The position numbers and the translations under genes are program-made. This document shows, in pieces, positions 1-14,324 of a stretch of 64,000 nt of DNA (position 1 is the first letter of the stretch; the number at the start of each line of letters is the position of its first letter). The notes beneath the pieces are model-generated. The model did no database searches and was not told the origin of the DNA. It saw nothing but the letters and a program-made list of their open reading frames with translations. This stretch comes from Hyperoodon ampullatus (Eukaryota; Chordata; Mammalia; Artiodactyla; Ziphiidae): positions 157,049,353-157,113,352 of the forward strand of contig OX457058.1 of NCBI GenBank assembly GCA_949752795.1, in the 5' to 3' direction.

Positions 1-1462
1 TGGGATAACAGATTTTTCTGAAATTTTCTTCCTTGAGAGAGGTTGCTTGTAAGCATCTTTTTCAGTGGAAAAGAGCTGAGTTGTGTTATCATCCACACAC
101 CCAGCCTACCATGGCCACAGAATCCAATAACTTTTCTCTTAAATGAAGGCGTCTGCATATCCACAGGACTGCTTACTGTATTTCATTTACAATGCACTGC
201 TTCACTCAACACACTCTGAATGAAGGAGATATGCTCCATGGTTTCAAATTCAATCCTTTCTTCCAAGCAGGCCTTGTTTATCTGTCTGCAACACACTTGG
301 AGCATTTGAAAGACTAGTGATGAGGTTCATTCAGGCTGTAAAAATGTGCTGAGCATCATGGCCGCTTCTTTCGCAATGGCCTGGCATGGAAGGATGGAGA
401 AGGCCATTGTTACCACACAAATGACTGTCGATTTGCCTCTGGTATGACTTATCCAGGCAAGTTACATCATTTTAAAGTCAATGAGGTTATAGGGAACATT
501 TATGACTATGGTACTTTAGTTGTAACTTTGTGAGACTGTTTAATAAGTTTGCAGAGAATAAGTTTGGAATCCAGAAATAGTTTGTTCTATTTCTGGGTGA
601 AAAAACAAAGGATGCTTTGTATTTACATAAGATCCTTCATCTGGCCACAGAGTTTGGATTCAGACTCAAGAAGTGGGCTTGGAGTCATGTTCCCTTGGCT
701 CTGAATAATGAACAAAATGAACAAATGCTTTTCTCTTTTAATTTTAGAATGGAGGCACCTTTATTTCTGAAATTATACTCAGCAAACCCCAAACGTTTGG
801 CTCTTGTATGATAGAAGAAGAGAGTAAGAGAGAATAGCTTGACATATGACTGTTTTTCTTCTGCGACTACTCAATTAGAAAGGGAGGCTGGTGATGCTCA
901 AAAGGAGGATGTTGCCTTTTACAAAGCCTGGGAGTTAGAGCCCATAGGACTGAGAGTCCCCCCAGACCCTTGCCTGATGCTGCTGGCCAGAACCAGGGAA
1001 AGAAGGTCTTGGTTTACTATTCAATGGCAGAGATCCACCCATAATGCAATGGAGGAGAATGAGTCTGCTTGTCCACTCTATAAAAACTCTGTATTTACCA
1101 GAGTCTACATTAATATAGACACAAGCAAAGTAGCCTCTCCTTCGGTCTTAATGGTCTAAACCATCTTGTTTCATTGCCCACCTCCTAAGACATTTAATCT
1201 AACTTGCTCAATTAACTGTTCAGGCAACTTTGTGAACTTGGTGTGTTAGCTGGTGCAAGACATTGTTAATAGCTGTAAGCCACCTATTTTTAGTCCTCTC
1301 TCTCATTTCCTTCACACCAATTGATTAAATCGGAAGGAGGTTGAATAAGCTTACTTTCTTTTAAGATGACACAAATATTAAATTGACAGATAAACTCGTA
1401 GGAGGTTTGAGTCCGTTTCGGGAAACTGATGCTATGAGGTCTTTAAGCGTTGACAATCCTAT

Positions 1463-1496
<34 letters not shown>
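1463..1496 (+). repeat. (GA)n microsatellite
   Basis: About 17 GA units with one interruption (gaaa). Confidence 0.95.
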
Positions 1497-2544
1497 CCAC
1501 CAGGGAATCGTGAAAAAAAGAAAAATGAGGGAAATGTCTAGGAAATTGGGGGTGTTGACAGCATTTTAAGAAAAATGCTTGCTTTTTCACCAGCGGTGTC
1601 ATTTTGTTCAAAGGGACAAGAAATTTAGTACTTTCTCTGAAGTGTAATAGAACTGCAGACCTATCTCTACAACTTTTACTCTTTTACATAATCTTGCCTT
1701 TACCCAAAAGCTAGTGAGTGAGGGTTTTCCCATGAGAACTGGTCATGCACAGGATGTTAATGCAGGACTGGGTCAGGCTCTGGGGTTTCATGCATGCAAG
1801 ATGGGAAAACTCTTCCTTTGGTTAGATTAAGGTGTGTGTATTGTCCAGGCTTCTGGGAATCATAAAAAGTGAGGATATAGCCACAGATTCCTTAGATATC
1901 AGGTTTCTGAGGGCCTAGACATTGTGTCTGGTTTTATAGTTTTTATGTTGCCAAGCGTGATTTTTCCAACTTCACTTAATATGTCTGGAGGATGAAGCTA
2001 TTTCCATCGGGCACAGCTCTGCCACTCTTAAAAACATTAAGGATGAATTTTCCTTGTTTGTACCTGCTATCCTCTAGAGACTAAAAACTGATAATTTGGC
2101 TACTGGCAAAATTCCACTGTAACAGCTAATAGAGTGTTTTGGAAGAATGCCAATGGCAGCCAGATTGAATTAAATACTTAAACTACTATTTAAGATCAGT
2201 TCTGCAGTTGGGGACTTGAAATCAGTGGCAGATTCACCTTCTAGTTTCCAGCTTACTTTGGGTTTTTCATGTCTTCTCTGATTTCCCCCACATTTTTATC
2301 TCAAAGTGGATTCTCTCTCTGTCTCTCTCTCGAATACATACATGCTAATGTGAAAATTTCATAATACTTCAGAATTTAACACACACTTTCATATGTGTTA
2401 CTTTTTGTCTTCTAGATATATTAATGGTATTACGAGATTATTTATGTTAATGATATTCATGGCTCAACAGAAACACTAAAGGAATCACAGTATGTAGTAT
2501 CTCGTAAGTTGCATTGCAGACCATGGCAGGAGGGGAGAGCTAGA

Positions 2545-2930
2545 TATCGGAGACGTGGGCTGTAGCCCTGGCTCTAGTACTCAGTGTCTTCATGACCTTG
2601 AGCCAATGCCTTACATTCTCTGCAATGTAGTTTCTTTACCTTTAAACCAGTGGTTCTAAACTGAGGGTGATTTTTGCCCCTAGGAGACACTTGGCAATTC
2701 TGAAGACATTTTTGATCATCACATCTGGGGAGGTGCTATTGGCATCTGGTGGGTAGAGGCCAGGGATGCTGCTAAACATCCTGTAGTGCACAAGATAGTC
2801 TCTGCAACAGAGAATTATCCAACCCAAAATGGCAGTAATGATGAGGTGGAGAAACCTTGCCTTAAGATGTAAATAACATCTACCCTGTTCATTACAGGAT
2901 TATTATGGGGCTCAAATATAAATGGAAGTG
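2545..2930 (+). repeat. MIR SINE split by a MER20 DNA transposon
   Basis: 2545-2641 reads like the middle of a MIR (ctggctctagtactcag, then ccttgagccaatgcctta and tttctttacctttaaa). The matching downstream part resumes at about 2860 (gatgtaaataacatctacc ... ggattattatggggctcaaat). The MER20 lies between. Confidence 0.6.
2645..2858 (+). mobile_element. MER20 (hAT-Charlie) non-autonomous DNA transposon
   Basis: Ends cagtggttctaaactg and ggtggagaaaccttg, with interior motifs ggcatctggtgggtagagg and ggatgctgctaaacatcctg, match the MER20 consensus as I recall it. Length is about 214 bp, near full length. Non-coding fossil. Confidence 0.8.
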
Positions 2931-5900
2931 GCCTTCCATTTCTGATATTAATTCTCTCTGGTATTGCACAGATGGATGCCAAAATTGAATCTTGAAAGGA
3001 AAATGGATTTATTCTCCTAGACTAAAAGTTATATATGAAACTATCAGATTAAAATATATGAAATACATCCATTGCATCTTGCTCCACAATTTTATGGTTT
3101 TAAACCAATTCTCTAAACATAAAGAGAAACAATGAAAAAATATTAATCTTAGAAGAAACCTAGCATGCAGTGACTAACATAGATAAAGGAAATTGGAATC
3201 CGTGCAACTAATAGACTTTTCTATTAGTGTACAGCCATAACACATCTTTCCTAATAGAAGCAAGCCCGAAATGATAAGTTGTTTGGATCACATTAATTAA
3301 CATCCAGCTCTATTAGTTTTGCACCTGAGGTTGGGTTCATTTCACCAGTGTTGATGAATATCAAACTTAACAATATCTAGCCACATTATATTAGAATAAA
3401 ATATGTTTTACATTGAAGGCAAATTTTAGACTCAACTCTTAATAATGGCCTCTTATATTAACTTAGATAACTAGAGATAGTAAAAGAATGAATTAAATTC
3501 TAGTGACTCAGACTACAATATATGTTATAGCAGTAATGAGAATTAATCCTTTTTGTTGCTTTTATTGTGCAGTTGCCTCATAAGTTTATATATAACTCTA
3601 GAGTTTATGAGGCATTTTTACAGATATTACTTCTTGCCTTATTTTTGTAATGCAGTCCTCTTAAAAAATGTAGCTTGGGATCCATGGATGAGATCTGAAT
3701 GTCTTCACAAAATTTTATTTACGTAGACATTTTTATTGGGAAAAAGCACACAGTCTCCATCAGATTTTCATTGCTTTGTTATCCAAAAATGTTGAGCGAT
3801 CACCCTTAAAATAAAGGCTCATCTCCTCCTAAATGCTTATTTTTACCAAGTTCTCCTTAAATGACACTGTATTTGTTCTATCAGTATATTAGCAAATCAT
3901 CTCTAGAGTACCAACTGATCAATAATTGTAAAATTCTTAATTGACATACATGCAGATTTTTTTAAATTTAAAGATTCCGATTGAAAGCTCTGCCATATAG
4001 CTAAATTGAATAATTATGCAAATGCAGTACAGTATTATTTAATTGGACCTTTTGGAATGAAAACAATCCAGGTGCGCAAAGCTCTTTGCAATCTGGAACA
4101 ACTATTCTAACATATATCTGCCAAGTAACAACATCTTGTATGTAGACAGGAAGAGGAAAACAGCTTTGGCTATCCTCCCAAGAAAATCTACATGAAAGAA
4201 TGTCGTATGCATTGTGGTATGTACAGATTCTTAGGTTTTCTGTTATAGAAGTACCACTGTGTAAGAACAACTATATAGACAGACTAGAAATCCAGAGAAT
4301 TGGTAGTTAAATAAACAGACTTGTCCCACACCCACCAATAATAATAACAAATGCTCTTAGCCCTTAAGAAACATAACAAAGATAACAGAGAAATCCAACA
4401 TTTGTTACTACTACTGAGATTTTAAGTACCACTGGAAAAGCAAACCCCATTACAAATGCTGACATTTTTACCCAGAGCCCATTCTCTTTCTTTTCTTATT
4501 TCTATCTCTGCCACCTTTCTCATCTGATAAGGGGTTTCCGAGTGCCACTCTTATAGCCGTAAAATGAGCACAAAGTATGTACAACAAGATGCCTCCTCTG
4601 ACTCTCCGGGAAGGCCCAGCCCTTTTAACCTTTCCCTTTCTTGAACCAACCATTTAACTGTATATTATTTGCTGCTCAGCTTCACAGCTAAAGACACAAC
4701 ATTCTACATGAAAATGTCACTGCTGAAAACATTATGCAATGCTCAAAACACAGCCATGTGTCCATACTCCTTTATGTTCCTGTAAAGACTATGACACTCA
4801 GTGTGACAAAAAAGGGGCCAGTTAACTATTTTACCAAAGGTGGTATTCTAAGTTAAAACTAAATAACTGAAAATGACAAAATTAAAATCAAACTCAGAAA
4901 AGTTTGCATTCATTCCCAACCGTACTTGACCGGGACTTGCAGATTCAGATAGCCCTTATCATACTTGGGGACATTTCTCTTTTCACACCCTAATTTCTTC
5001 AGAGGACAAACAGAATCATGGTAACTTCCCCAAAACAGTGAGACTACCTTGTAGGGTCCCTTTCAAAAGCAAGGATATTCTTTTGGGTTCCATGGCCATA
5101 ACAAAATAGGTAACCAGGTCTCTCCTCCGAACCTGTCCTATGCAGTTGCCACTCATTGGGCTTTGTGAAACTGCAGAACTGGGCCATTTTAAAATATCTT
5201 CTTTGGCACCATAATACCTTTTAATGACATGTAAGAATAAATGTTAATATTACTCTCAGAATAGTTTTTTTAAACTTTGAAAAAACTTCAGCATCTGAAG
5301 ATTTCAGTTTTGATACCTCCTCGCACATTCTTTAGGCTTCTGTTCTAGGATTTGTGGCCACTTTTGCTCATGGGGAGCTCCTTTTTGGCAGAGCTTTTCT
5401 TCAAGAGGCTGGAAATGTGGTGTGTAGGATGAATTGAATAGCTACATCCCAGATGACACAGTTGAGCGATTGAATGGAAGAAATTTGTGGCAACCAACGT
5501 AATTATTCAAATTGGAATGTGGCCATGGCCCCGGGGTTCATATTTTTCTTCATAAGCAAAGTGGTTTGGGATTCGGTGTAAGCATAGGCAGTTAGGATTT
5601 CAACACTAAACCACATCCCTGCACAGAGCCCATGGGTTTTCTGGTTGATGATCATAATAGTTACATAAGAAATTTGACAGTGACAGCAGGGGAACATCAC
5701 CCTATCAGACTTAGCCACTGTTAGGAGGATGCAGTTTAAATCCTGGCATGCATGGAATAGCCTATCTGTGAATGGTTATTTAAAACAACATAGTAAATTT
5801 CAATCAGCACTCAGTCCTTTGCAATTGATTTTCAAGTTGTCACAACTCTGCATCATTAAGGTAGAGTCCTTTCCAGTGAGATTTCCTTCTAATGTTATAG

Positions 5901-7109
5901 AGAGAAAAAAGTTACTCTTCTCAGTAAAGTTCAGTTGGATGCTACTAACAGTTCAAAGAATTTGGACTAAAGTGGTTCTGTGCACTGGAAGGAACCCACT
6001 GGCAAATGACAAAGATGCTAAGTGTGATGTGTAGCTATTGTTTTCCAAGCTCATGCATTCCCACTCTGCCTTCCCAGTTGGCTTTCCTGCAGCATCCAGT
6101 TCCAAGTTTAAGGCCACAGGGTCATACTTGAGTGGCTCTCATAGAAACTCTTGCCAACTGACATCTGATACACTTAAAGGTTGTTAAAACCAAGAGCCCT
6201 TCTTCGGCTAGGAAATGTTACACTTTTAGTGTCATCCTGGTTTGTGAGTAAGTTCCATCACTATTCCAGACAACAAATAAAACTAGCCCACATGACACAA
6301 AGCTACCTGTGATGCTTTCTAACTATGCTTTCAAAATCTATGTAGCTTTCTTTTACTTGGCCACCATTACAAGCTATCCAACAGAGAAAGAGCTTCTTGT
6401 AGCTTTAAATACAGATGGGTAATTATTGTGATGCAGTCTCAGAAGACCTTGGATTGAGAGCTCCAGAGAACATTATACATCTGAACACTAGCACAGTACA
6501 AAAGATAGAGGCGTAGAGCTTTCTGAAGCAATAAAAGTCAGCCACACCCAACACTTTCTTCTAAAAGCTGGAGTTGTTAGATTGAACATTTATCATTGTT
6601 TATGTATCACCTAAAAAAAAAAATCCCTGACCCACTAGCTCCTATGCTGCCTCTTTTGTCTATTGATCTGTTGATGCCTGATTTCCATATAGAACTCGGC
6701 CAATGGCTAGTCTCTACAGTGGGAAATCAACTTTCAAACCTTCATCCTTGGATTATTAGATTCCCTTCTTTCTATGCTCAACATCCCATGTATCCAAAAT
6801 AATACTCTTGGCACCCTATCCTAGGACTTTGTCATCTCACTGCAAGAAACACAGATATTATTACGCCTTTCCAGGACCCACTAAGGAAGGAGTGTTGTGA
6901 AGTGGCTAGGTAATTGACTTTTGATTCTTAAGGGAAAAGACGACATAAAACATACGCTTCCCTTATGTAAAGACGTAGAGTTAAGTAAACTAAATATAGT
7001 CAGCTTAAAATATTTGAGAAATGATATTATTGGCTTTGGAAAATTTTTGAGCTTCATTAGCAATAGCACTTACCTTCCTTAAGTCACTGGTTCTTTCAAA
7101 AGATCACCC

Positions 7110-7235
7110 TATCTAACCCTTACATTTACAGGCAATAAAATGGGGCTCAGAAAATTAAAGTCACTTACATGAGGTTACATAACCACTAAGTAAGGTTGCC
7201 TCCACGCTCTGCTTTCTAATGTAATGTCTTTTCTA
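7110..7235 (-). repeat. MIR-like fragment
   Basis: Antisense MIR motifs: ttacaggcaataaaatgggg, followed by a tcacttacatgaggttaca segment. Diverged. Confidence 0.4.
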
Positions 7236-9484
7236 GGAAAGTCAGGAGAGCTTACTTTCTGGAAGTTTTGCTTATTAGCAGGATGTATAACCTGTGGGAA
7301 AAGACACAACAGCATTCGATTTTATTTATCTCTCTGGTTTCTCTGGAAACATATTGAATAGATACTACCATCCTTTTCTCCTTCAAGGCTTTCTTTGGGC
7401 CACAAATGGTGAATGCCACTACTTTACAAAGTTATTCATTTTACCATTCATTGTTCTTTTGTGTTACTTTCTGTAAAAGTATCAGAGAGAGTTATTCTCC
7501 AGAGACTTCTAGGTAGTTGAGTCCTTGCTTTTAGATTCTTTCTATCTAAACTAAGGAAATAAGTCTTAAGGACTGTAGGTTAAACAAATCTCTTCAAATA
7601 TGAGGGCTCTTTAGAAGCTAAAATGTACAGACACTCAAAATGTGGTATCTTTCTGTCTTGATTTGTGCCCATTAGCCAGGTCCACAGGGAAATCACTTTT
7701 TATTTTTCAATAATTATTTATTGGGTCCTTATTATGTGCTATGGCCACATTCCTGTACCTCTTCTCTCACTGTCTTTACCTATCTGGTCAACACTGCTCA
7801 CAACTTTAAGTAGCAGTGACCAAGGACAATTGTCCACTGTGTGCTACTGTCCTGTCCAAATACTGGGTGGCTTCAACAGAACTGAAAGGGAGAATAGGGC
7901 TTATTCAGAGTAGTTACAAATGCTGTTCATAAGCACAGGGGTAACTTGCATGGGGTTATTGCATAGGCTGGGCAGGCCTTAAATTGCTAAACTCGAGGGG
8001 ATACTCTTTACATGAACTACAATCGGAACTGCATCCCCTGGAGATATACAGTGAAGGAGCCCTGACATTCAAGCAGACAGATAGGTACAGGTACCATAAC
8101 AGTATGTTATCTTGTTTCTGGCTGAATAATATTTTCAAGGAAACAGGATACCCTCATCTGCAAGGAGAATTTATGTTGAGCCAAAACAAAACCAAAGATG
8201 AAATTGATATGGTAAGAACAAAATGATTTGTCTAAGTTTTCACGATACTGCTCCAGCCCTGGATTTGCTTAGTGGCTTCGCCTATCTGTTCCTTAAAAAA
8301 AGAGAGAGTAGGGATGACCTGTCACTATAAAAAAATTCTACCTGGTGTCCAAGATAATAAGGATTCTCCTAGTGAGTTGTTTACAGGAGGACTAATATAT
8401 TTTGTACTGAATAACTAAATAATATGTAATAAAAAATGTAACATTTTTCAAGTAAGAGAGGCTCCCAAAAGCCTAGCCCTAGGTTACATGATTTTGCAGA
8501 GATAATACTTAGCACTTTATGAATTTTAAGTTTCAGCTTTCAGTAGTATCCATCCATTTGAAAAAACAAATATGACCTTTTGGCTAATAGAATTGGGGGA
8601 AACATTACTATAGATTAGTACTATGAAACAGAAATAAAATTAATGAGCAAACATTCTAATGAAGTCACTGCATGTGAGCACATTAAACTTCTGCATAAAG
8701 TTAGAGATTGTAAGTGGGTTTCTGAGTTTCACCATTCTGACATTCTTAATTAAACATGGCACCATTGCTAAAGATAAAACCTTTAATGTTTCTCAAATCT
8801 TTTCTTTTTTAATAGATACCTCATATGGTCATCATATGTAGTGTGAGAACCTAAAGATCAAGTAACATATTCATCTAAAACAGCATAGGGAAAATATATC
8901 AGGATCTGTTTCTTATCACCATGGAGAAATAATGTTGGAGACCACACTGAAAAATGATGATGTGGTCTGGCCAAGGAGATATTAAAAGTGACCAGATGAC
9001 TGTTGGCACTTCTGTTTTCAAAGCTGGCTCTAACTCTTCCTCACTTTGTGACCCTAATCTGAAGCCAGGCTAGTGTCTTGTCCTCATCCTAACACCATGT
9101 CACTCTAGCAGACATGGTAGACTCCATGGTTCTGAAAGGACACAGTTGGAAGCTAATTCTTGTGTCTTCTGTCCTACCTGAGACTGAGGTAGGACATCTG
9201 TGCCTGTTTGATGAGTACAGAGAAAGCCATTTTTCTTAACACTTTAGAATAATTAGTGGAGCCTACCAGTTTGGGGTTAAAATGCAGAATAAAAATAATA
9301 GGGTATGAAAAAAGGACAATGTGATGAGATTCTCCAACTGTTGGTTTACAGCGCTTTTAAAAAATGTTTGCATGGAGTCAATGATGGATTAGGATATAGT
9401 ATGAAAGAAAACAGTATGGGACAGAGATATTCATAGAGCATTTGTAATTTGATAACTCAGGAAAATAGCAAAGGAATCAAATCT

Positions 9485-9603
9485 TTTAGACTATTTTGAT
9501 AGGTACTTCATAGATAACCGAAGCATCCACCACATTATATTTAGACTATTTTGATAGGTACTTCATAGATAACCGAAGCATCCACCACATTACATTTAGA
9601 CTA
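9485..9603 (+). repeat. 55-bp tandem duplication (2.2 copies)
   Basis: The 55-bp unit starting tttagactattttgatagg occurs at 9485-9539 and 9540-9594 with one visible mismatch (ttata/ttaca). The start of a third copy (tttagacta) runs to 9603. The near identity implies a recent duplication. Confidence 0.97.
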
Positions 9604-9779
9604 GGTGCAATATCCAAAAACATTTCTTGTGTGGTCCTAAAATCAATGTATTAATAATTATTAAGTAGCTTTCAATGTGCCAGTAAGAGAATTATTATTC
9701 TTATAGCATTTCTGAAAGTATGTATATGTGTGTGTATGTATATATGTGCATTTTATAAAGTGCTGCTATAGCTAGCATC

Positions 9780-9915
9780 TCCTTCTATTAATTCAACATC
9801 CAGTGAAGTTTATCTCCATCTTACTAACAAGAGAAGTTATGGCTTAATTCAATGTCATAGAGAGTGGATCACAGCCTGGATTTAGTCCAAGTCTTTTGAT
9901 TATGAGCTCAACGTG
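9780..9915 (-). repeat. MIR-like fragment
   Basis: Contains antisense MIR order: counterpart of tctccatcttactaacaaga (gauge of 'cccattttacagatgagg'), then tgtcatagagagtggatc and cctggatttagtccaagtc. Strongly diverged. Confidence 0.4.
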
Positions 9916-10234
9916 ATTTTGCATAAAAGCCCTTTGGAGAACTTAAAAAAAGCATATATTCAGACACTGCCTGTCATCCCATCCCCACTACCCCCAGCAG
10001 AGACTGATTTAGTAGGTCTGGCTTAAATGACCTGAGGTTGTACCAAAAAAACCCTCAGAGACCCTCTGAATATCATTGTGCAATAATGATTTCAAGGGCA
10101 TAAGGGTTTGAAATAAATCTGTGGAGATCCTGGGATCTCCTGTGGAAATTGTTGTGCCTAAAGATTAGCTTGTTTATAATTTCCCATACTCACTGAGAAC
10201 TGAATATTTTAAAACATCCTGGTTTGCAGTGGCA

Positions 10235-10435
10235 TTGTGGTTTAATGTAAAATATATAGGATTGAGTTTAGTCATGGCTATTCAACTTCCTAGTTGTATA
10301 CTTTGAGCAAATTAACTTCTTTCAGCCCAAGTTTGCTGATAATGTAAGATGTAATTGAAATGATTAAGTGAAATTAAATATTTAAGGTGCTTAATACAAT
10401 GTCTGGCAGAGAATAAGTTCTCAATAACTCTTAAG
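10235..10435 (+). repeat. MIR SINE
   Basis: Sense MIR order is visible: ttcctagttgtatactttgag, then agtttgctgataatgtaaga, then aatgtctggcagagaataag and ctcaataactc. Confidence 0.6.
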
Positions 10436-11689
10436 AACATGTCCCTCTAGAAGTAGGCTTCTGGTTAATTTAGTGTTTTAACTATAAAATTATCATTTAT
10501 ATTTTCTTTCTCTTTTCTCATATTTGGGAGGATCACTATGTGAACCATTTGATCATATGCATTTGTCTCTAAGCATGCATCTTTACCAATCTAGAGGCTC
10601 ATGTGCATTGAGTTTTGGGAATGACTAGGGAATTTATCATAGCTTCTCTCTAATCTACAGTAGTTCCGTTTACAAAAATTAAAAATAAATCTCATGATAT
10701 GTGTCTTGCACATGCAGGCATCTCTGTAGTGTTCTCCTCTCTGGTAAATCAACTGCTTGAGGCTCAGGTCAGATACAGTCAAAGCCATGCAATCATGGTA
10801 CATCATCTTGATGTCAAATGCATGAGTCTTGAGCAAGCTTTTCATGTTGTTTGCGTAGTACTAATTTCCACTGAGTATAAAAATGCCTTGGTGTTATTGA
10901 TTTATGAACACTGTACATTCCTAACAATGAAGATGGATTTTAGGGGAAAAGAGAGTGTTTTCAAGACATGGTGAATTTTATTGTAACATGTCATCAAGTT
11001 CAGCTATTTCTCATGGACAACGTAGAGAACTTAAGGGCCCTGCAGAGAGGAGGCAACAGGTAGAATGCCAAGCTGCTACCACCAAAAAAACACCAGCACA
11101 AAGAAAATGATCAGAATTCTGGTCATAATGACAGACTAGATGAGCTTTTGTGGAAAACAGAAGCAAAATAAAACTCCTTGAATAATTTATTACTCTAAAA
11201 ATACATTCATAACATGTCATGGTATGAGTTCAGGGAAAAGATCCCACTACTGCTGGGTTCTGCTGTCAGTGGCTGTAGGGCCACAGCAGGCAAACATAAC
11301 CAAGTACATTTTCACTACCCTGATCACCAGTCCTCCCACTGATAATTTGTTTGGTCCATTCCTTCCTATTGCCTGAAGACATGCATCAAAGTCTGGCAGC
11401 TGTAGGCCTCACTCTTCTGTTTATTTTATCTTAGCTTTCACAACAGCAAAGGAAAGCCTGAGTTTTTAATAAACATCCCAGCACCAGTTTATGAGAGGGA
11501 GAATGAGTTAGATAGTGGTGGCCTTTTTTCAGAAAGCTTTTTAAGCCAGCTGTGGGTGAGAAGGTCCAATTTGCATTGGAACTGCTAGCTAGAATTCAGG
11601 GAAATCCTATCTGGTTTAGAGAAGAGTAAAAGAAAATAAAACAAAATAGAGGATGCAATGCTTCAACAGTTAATTTACAAACCATTTAC

Positions 11690-12760
11690 TCAACACCTCA
11701 TGTGGGAATAGCACCGTGCTTGGAGCTACAGAGGTCTGCAAGAGAGAAAAGTAGACTGGCCTCCCTTTGCGAGGTGTTTTCAGGCTATTAGAGGCATTGT
11801 TCCTTCACTAAGCAGTGATTTCCTGAGCTCTTACCAAGTGTCCAGTACTGCTTTAAGTACAGTGGAGAATGAGACAAAGTTTCTGTTCTCATGGAGCTTA
11901 TATTCCATAAATAAATGGGCATGGAACAGCTAGTAAATACTACACAGAGAATCATGAGGGGACGATCAGTTAGTGAGCAGGCTGCTTACTACAGAAGTCA
12001 CAGAGGACCTCTCTGAGGAGTAAAATTGGAGGAGAGACCTGAACCATCAGAAGGAACAAGCCAGGCAAAGAATAGGAAAAGGAGTGTTCTTGGAAGGGAA
12101 GGTAGAGAGTATGGCCAAAGTCTGAGACATCGTGGGTCAGGGGCAGCTGTAGGAGATGAGATGGGAGTGGTAGGCAGCTTGCAGATCACAGGGGACTTTC
12201 ACAGCGGGTCACGGTACAGAATTTGGGTTTGGAGAATTCTACTTTTGAGGATTTGAAGCAAGACAGTGACTTGATCTGTTTTATATAGTGTACTTTTTAA
12301 AGATCACTTTGACTTCATTATGGAAAATGGATTTTAGGGAGCCAGAAGTGGAGGTGGGGAGATCAATTGGGAGGCTATTGCAGAGTCCAGGCAAGGAATC
12401 ATGGTGGCTTACTCTAGGACTTGGGTGATGGCAGTGGGAGAAATTCAACGTGAGGAATTTGTTGCCAAAGTAGAGTACACAGAACTTCCTGGTACACTGG
12501 ATATGTGGAGATGAGTTGGGGTAGGGGCTCAAATATCATGACTAATTAGGGGCTTGTACACCTGGGTCAAACCCAAAAGATGGGAAACCTAAGAGAGGTG
12601 CAAGTCTAGAAGGAGAGTAAAGGCCAAAGTTCTCTTTTAGCCATTTTGAATTTAAGGTGCCCCTTAGATACTGAAGTAGAAATGTTGAGTAGACAGTTGG
12701 ATATGGGAAATTGGAATCTGAGAGGAGGTTTGAACTGCAAATCATAGTCATATAGATGGC
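11690..12760 (+). repeat. ancient mammalian interspersed repeat, family not assigned
   Basis: The order of motifs is shared with a common old mammalian repeat: a ctgagctcttaccaagtgtcc start, gttctcatggagcttatatt, ggacctctctgaggag, and gaggctattgcagagtccagg. I recognise the pattern but not the family name with certainty. Small open frames on both strands here are chance products. Confidence 0.5.
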
Positions 12761-13784
12761 AGGTCTATACAGCCAAGGGGCAGGATAGGATCACCCAGCC
12801 TAGGGCCACACCTGGGACCAGCCATGAAATGGAGAGATAAAGGGTCAGAACAGGAGGAGGAAAGTTGGAAAAATCTTGGGCTATTCAAGCTAAAGGAAGA
12901 AAGTATTTCAGACAGAGCTTTCATTTCTGACTGGCACACAGGGCATTTTTATATGGATAAAATAAATCTTTTATATTACCTACTGTCTTGGACTTTAATG
13001 GAATTATAAGGACCTAATAGTTTGCAAATAATGAGCCATATGCATATATTGGCCCTAAAAATCCACAGAGAAGCAAGGTTAAGAAAAGGAGAGCAGTTGC
13101 TAAGTTCATGGCTTTAAGCTCTATTTACACTGCTCTTTCTCTTTGTTTTACTTCATGAAGATATTCGATGAAGATAACTCTTGATTAAATAAATTAGTGC
13201 CAACAAGGGTAACTTTTTTGAATCCCACCCACTTCACAAAGCAGAGATCCAAGTGCTGCAAGCTGCTCTATTTTTGTAGTTCAATTCAACAAATATGTAC
13301 TGAAGACCTATGGTGTCCCTGCTCTATGTTAGATGGGTTAAAAAACACAAAATAATTATAAAGATTCAGCTTGTGCATCAAGGAGTTTATAATATCCTGA
13401 GTGAAGAAAGACTTATTTATACTACTACCTGATTACCATTAAAACAAATGAAAATAAGAATATTAATTCCTGGAAATTTTTTAATTGAATTTTCCCTTTT
13501 GTGCATCGTAACCAGTATTAACTCATTTGGCAGAAAAGAGCTAAACTACTACCTCGACCCTCCATTCCCTCATATCCTCATCTTACCCCACAGTTCTAAT
13601 GCCTGTTGAGATATGTTTTCCAAGGGAATTTGATGAGAGTTCCACCCTTGTCACCATCCTCTTTGGTCTCTTCAGTAGCACCAAGTAATGCTGAACTCAT
13701 AGAATATAGCAAATAACATCTTCTTGCATTTGAATTGGATATTTCATAGTTTCCAAAGTAATTTTACTTAAATTTACATACATA

Positions 13785-13925
13785 TGTGAGCTGGAAGGAC
13801 GAGTCTTCCTGATTTTATAAATGAGCAAACTGAGACTCCAGGGGATGGGGTGAGGAGTGAGTGACTTGTCTCAAGCCATGTGGTTTGAGAGGAAGGGCTC
13901 CTATGAAAACATATCTCAATATGAC
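13785..13925 (-). repeat. MIR fragment
   Basis: Contains attttataaatgagcaaac, then tgagactccag and gtgacttgtctcaagccatg, an antisense MIR core. Confidence 0.55.
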
Positions 13926-14111
13926 CTCTTCGAAGCTTAACTCTAACCCACAGAAGAGTGAAACAAATTAACTGTAAAATTACATACATATATAACAAAA
14001 CTTCACCACTAAAAGATGAACTAATCAAGCTTTAAGAACTTGCACTATTGGAGGGGTAGGAACAGGGGTTAAAGAGGGGTAGTAATAGTGGCTACTTGGG
14101 TTAGGGTTTTT

Positions 14112-14324
14112 TTGTTTCTGTTTTTGTTTTTTGTGGTACGCGGGCCTCTCACTGCTGTGGCCTCTCCCATTGCGGAGCACAGGCTCCAGACGCGCAGGCC
14201 CAGCGGCCATGGCCCACGGGCCCAGCCGCGCCGCGGCACGTGGGATCCTCCCAGACCGGGGCACGAACCCGCATCCCCTGCATCGGCAGGCGGATTCCCA
14301 ACCACTGCGCCACCAGGGAAGCCC
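14112..14324 (-). mobile_element. CHR-type tRNA-derived SINE
   Basis: In + orientation it reads T-rich tail, ggtacgcgggcctctcac, a GC-rich body, then ggcacgaacccgcatcccc (B-box region) and accagggaagccc (head). The target-site duplication tgggttagggttttt is perfect at 14097-14111 and 14325-14339. High GC and CpG against an AT-rich intron explains the long spurious open frames over it. Transcription would come from an internal pol III promoter on the minus strand. Confidence 0.95.
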
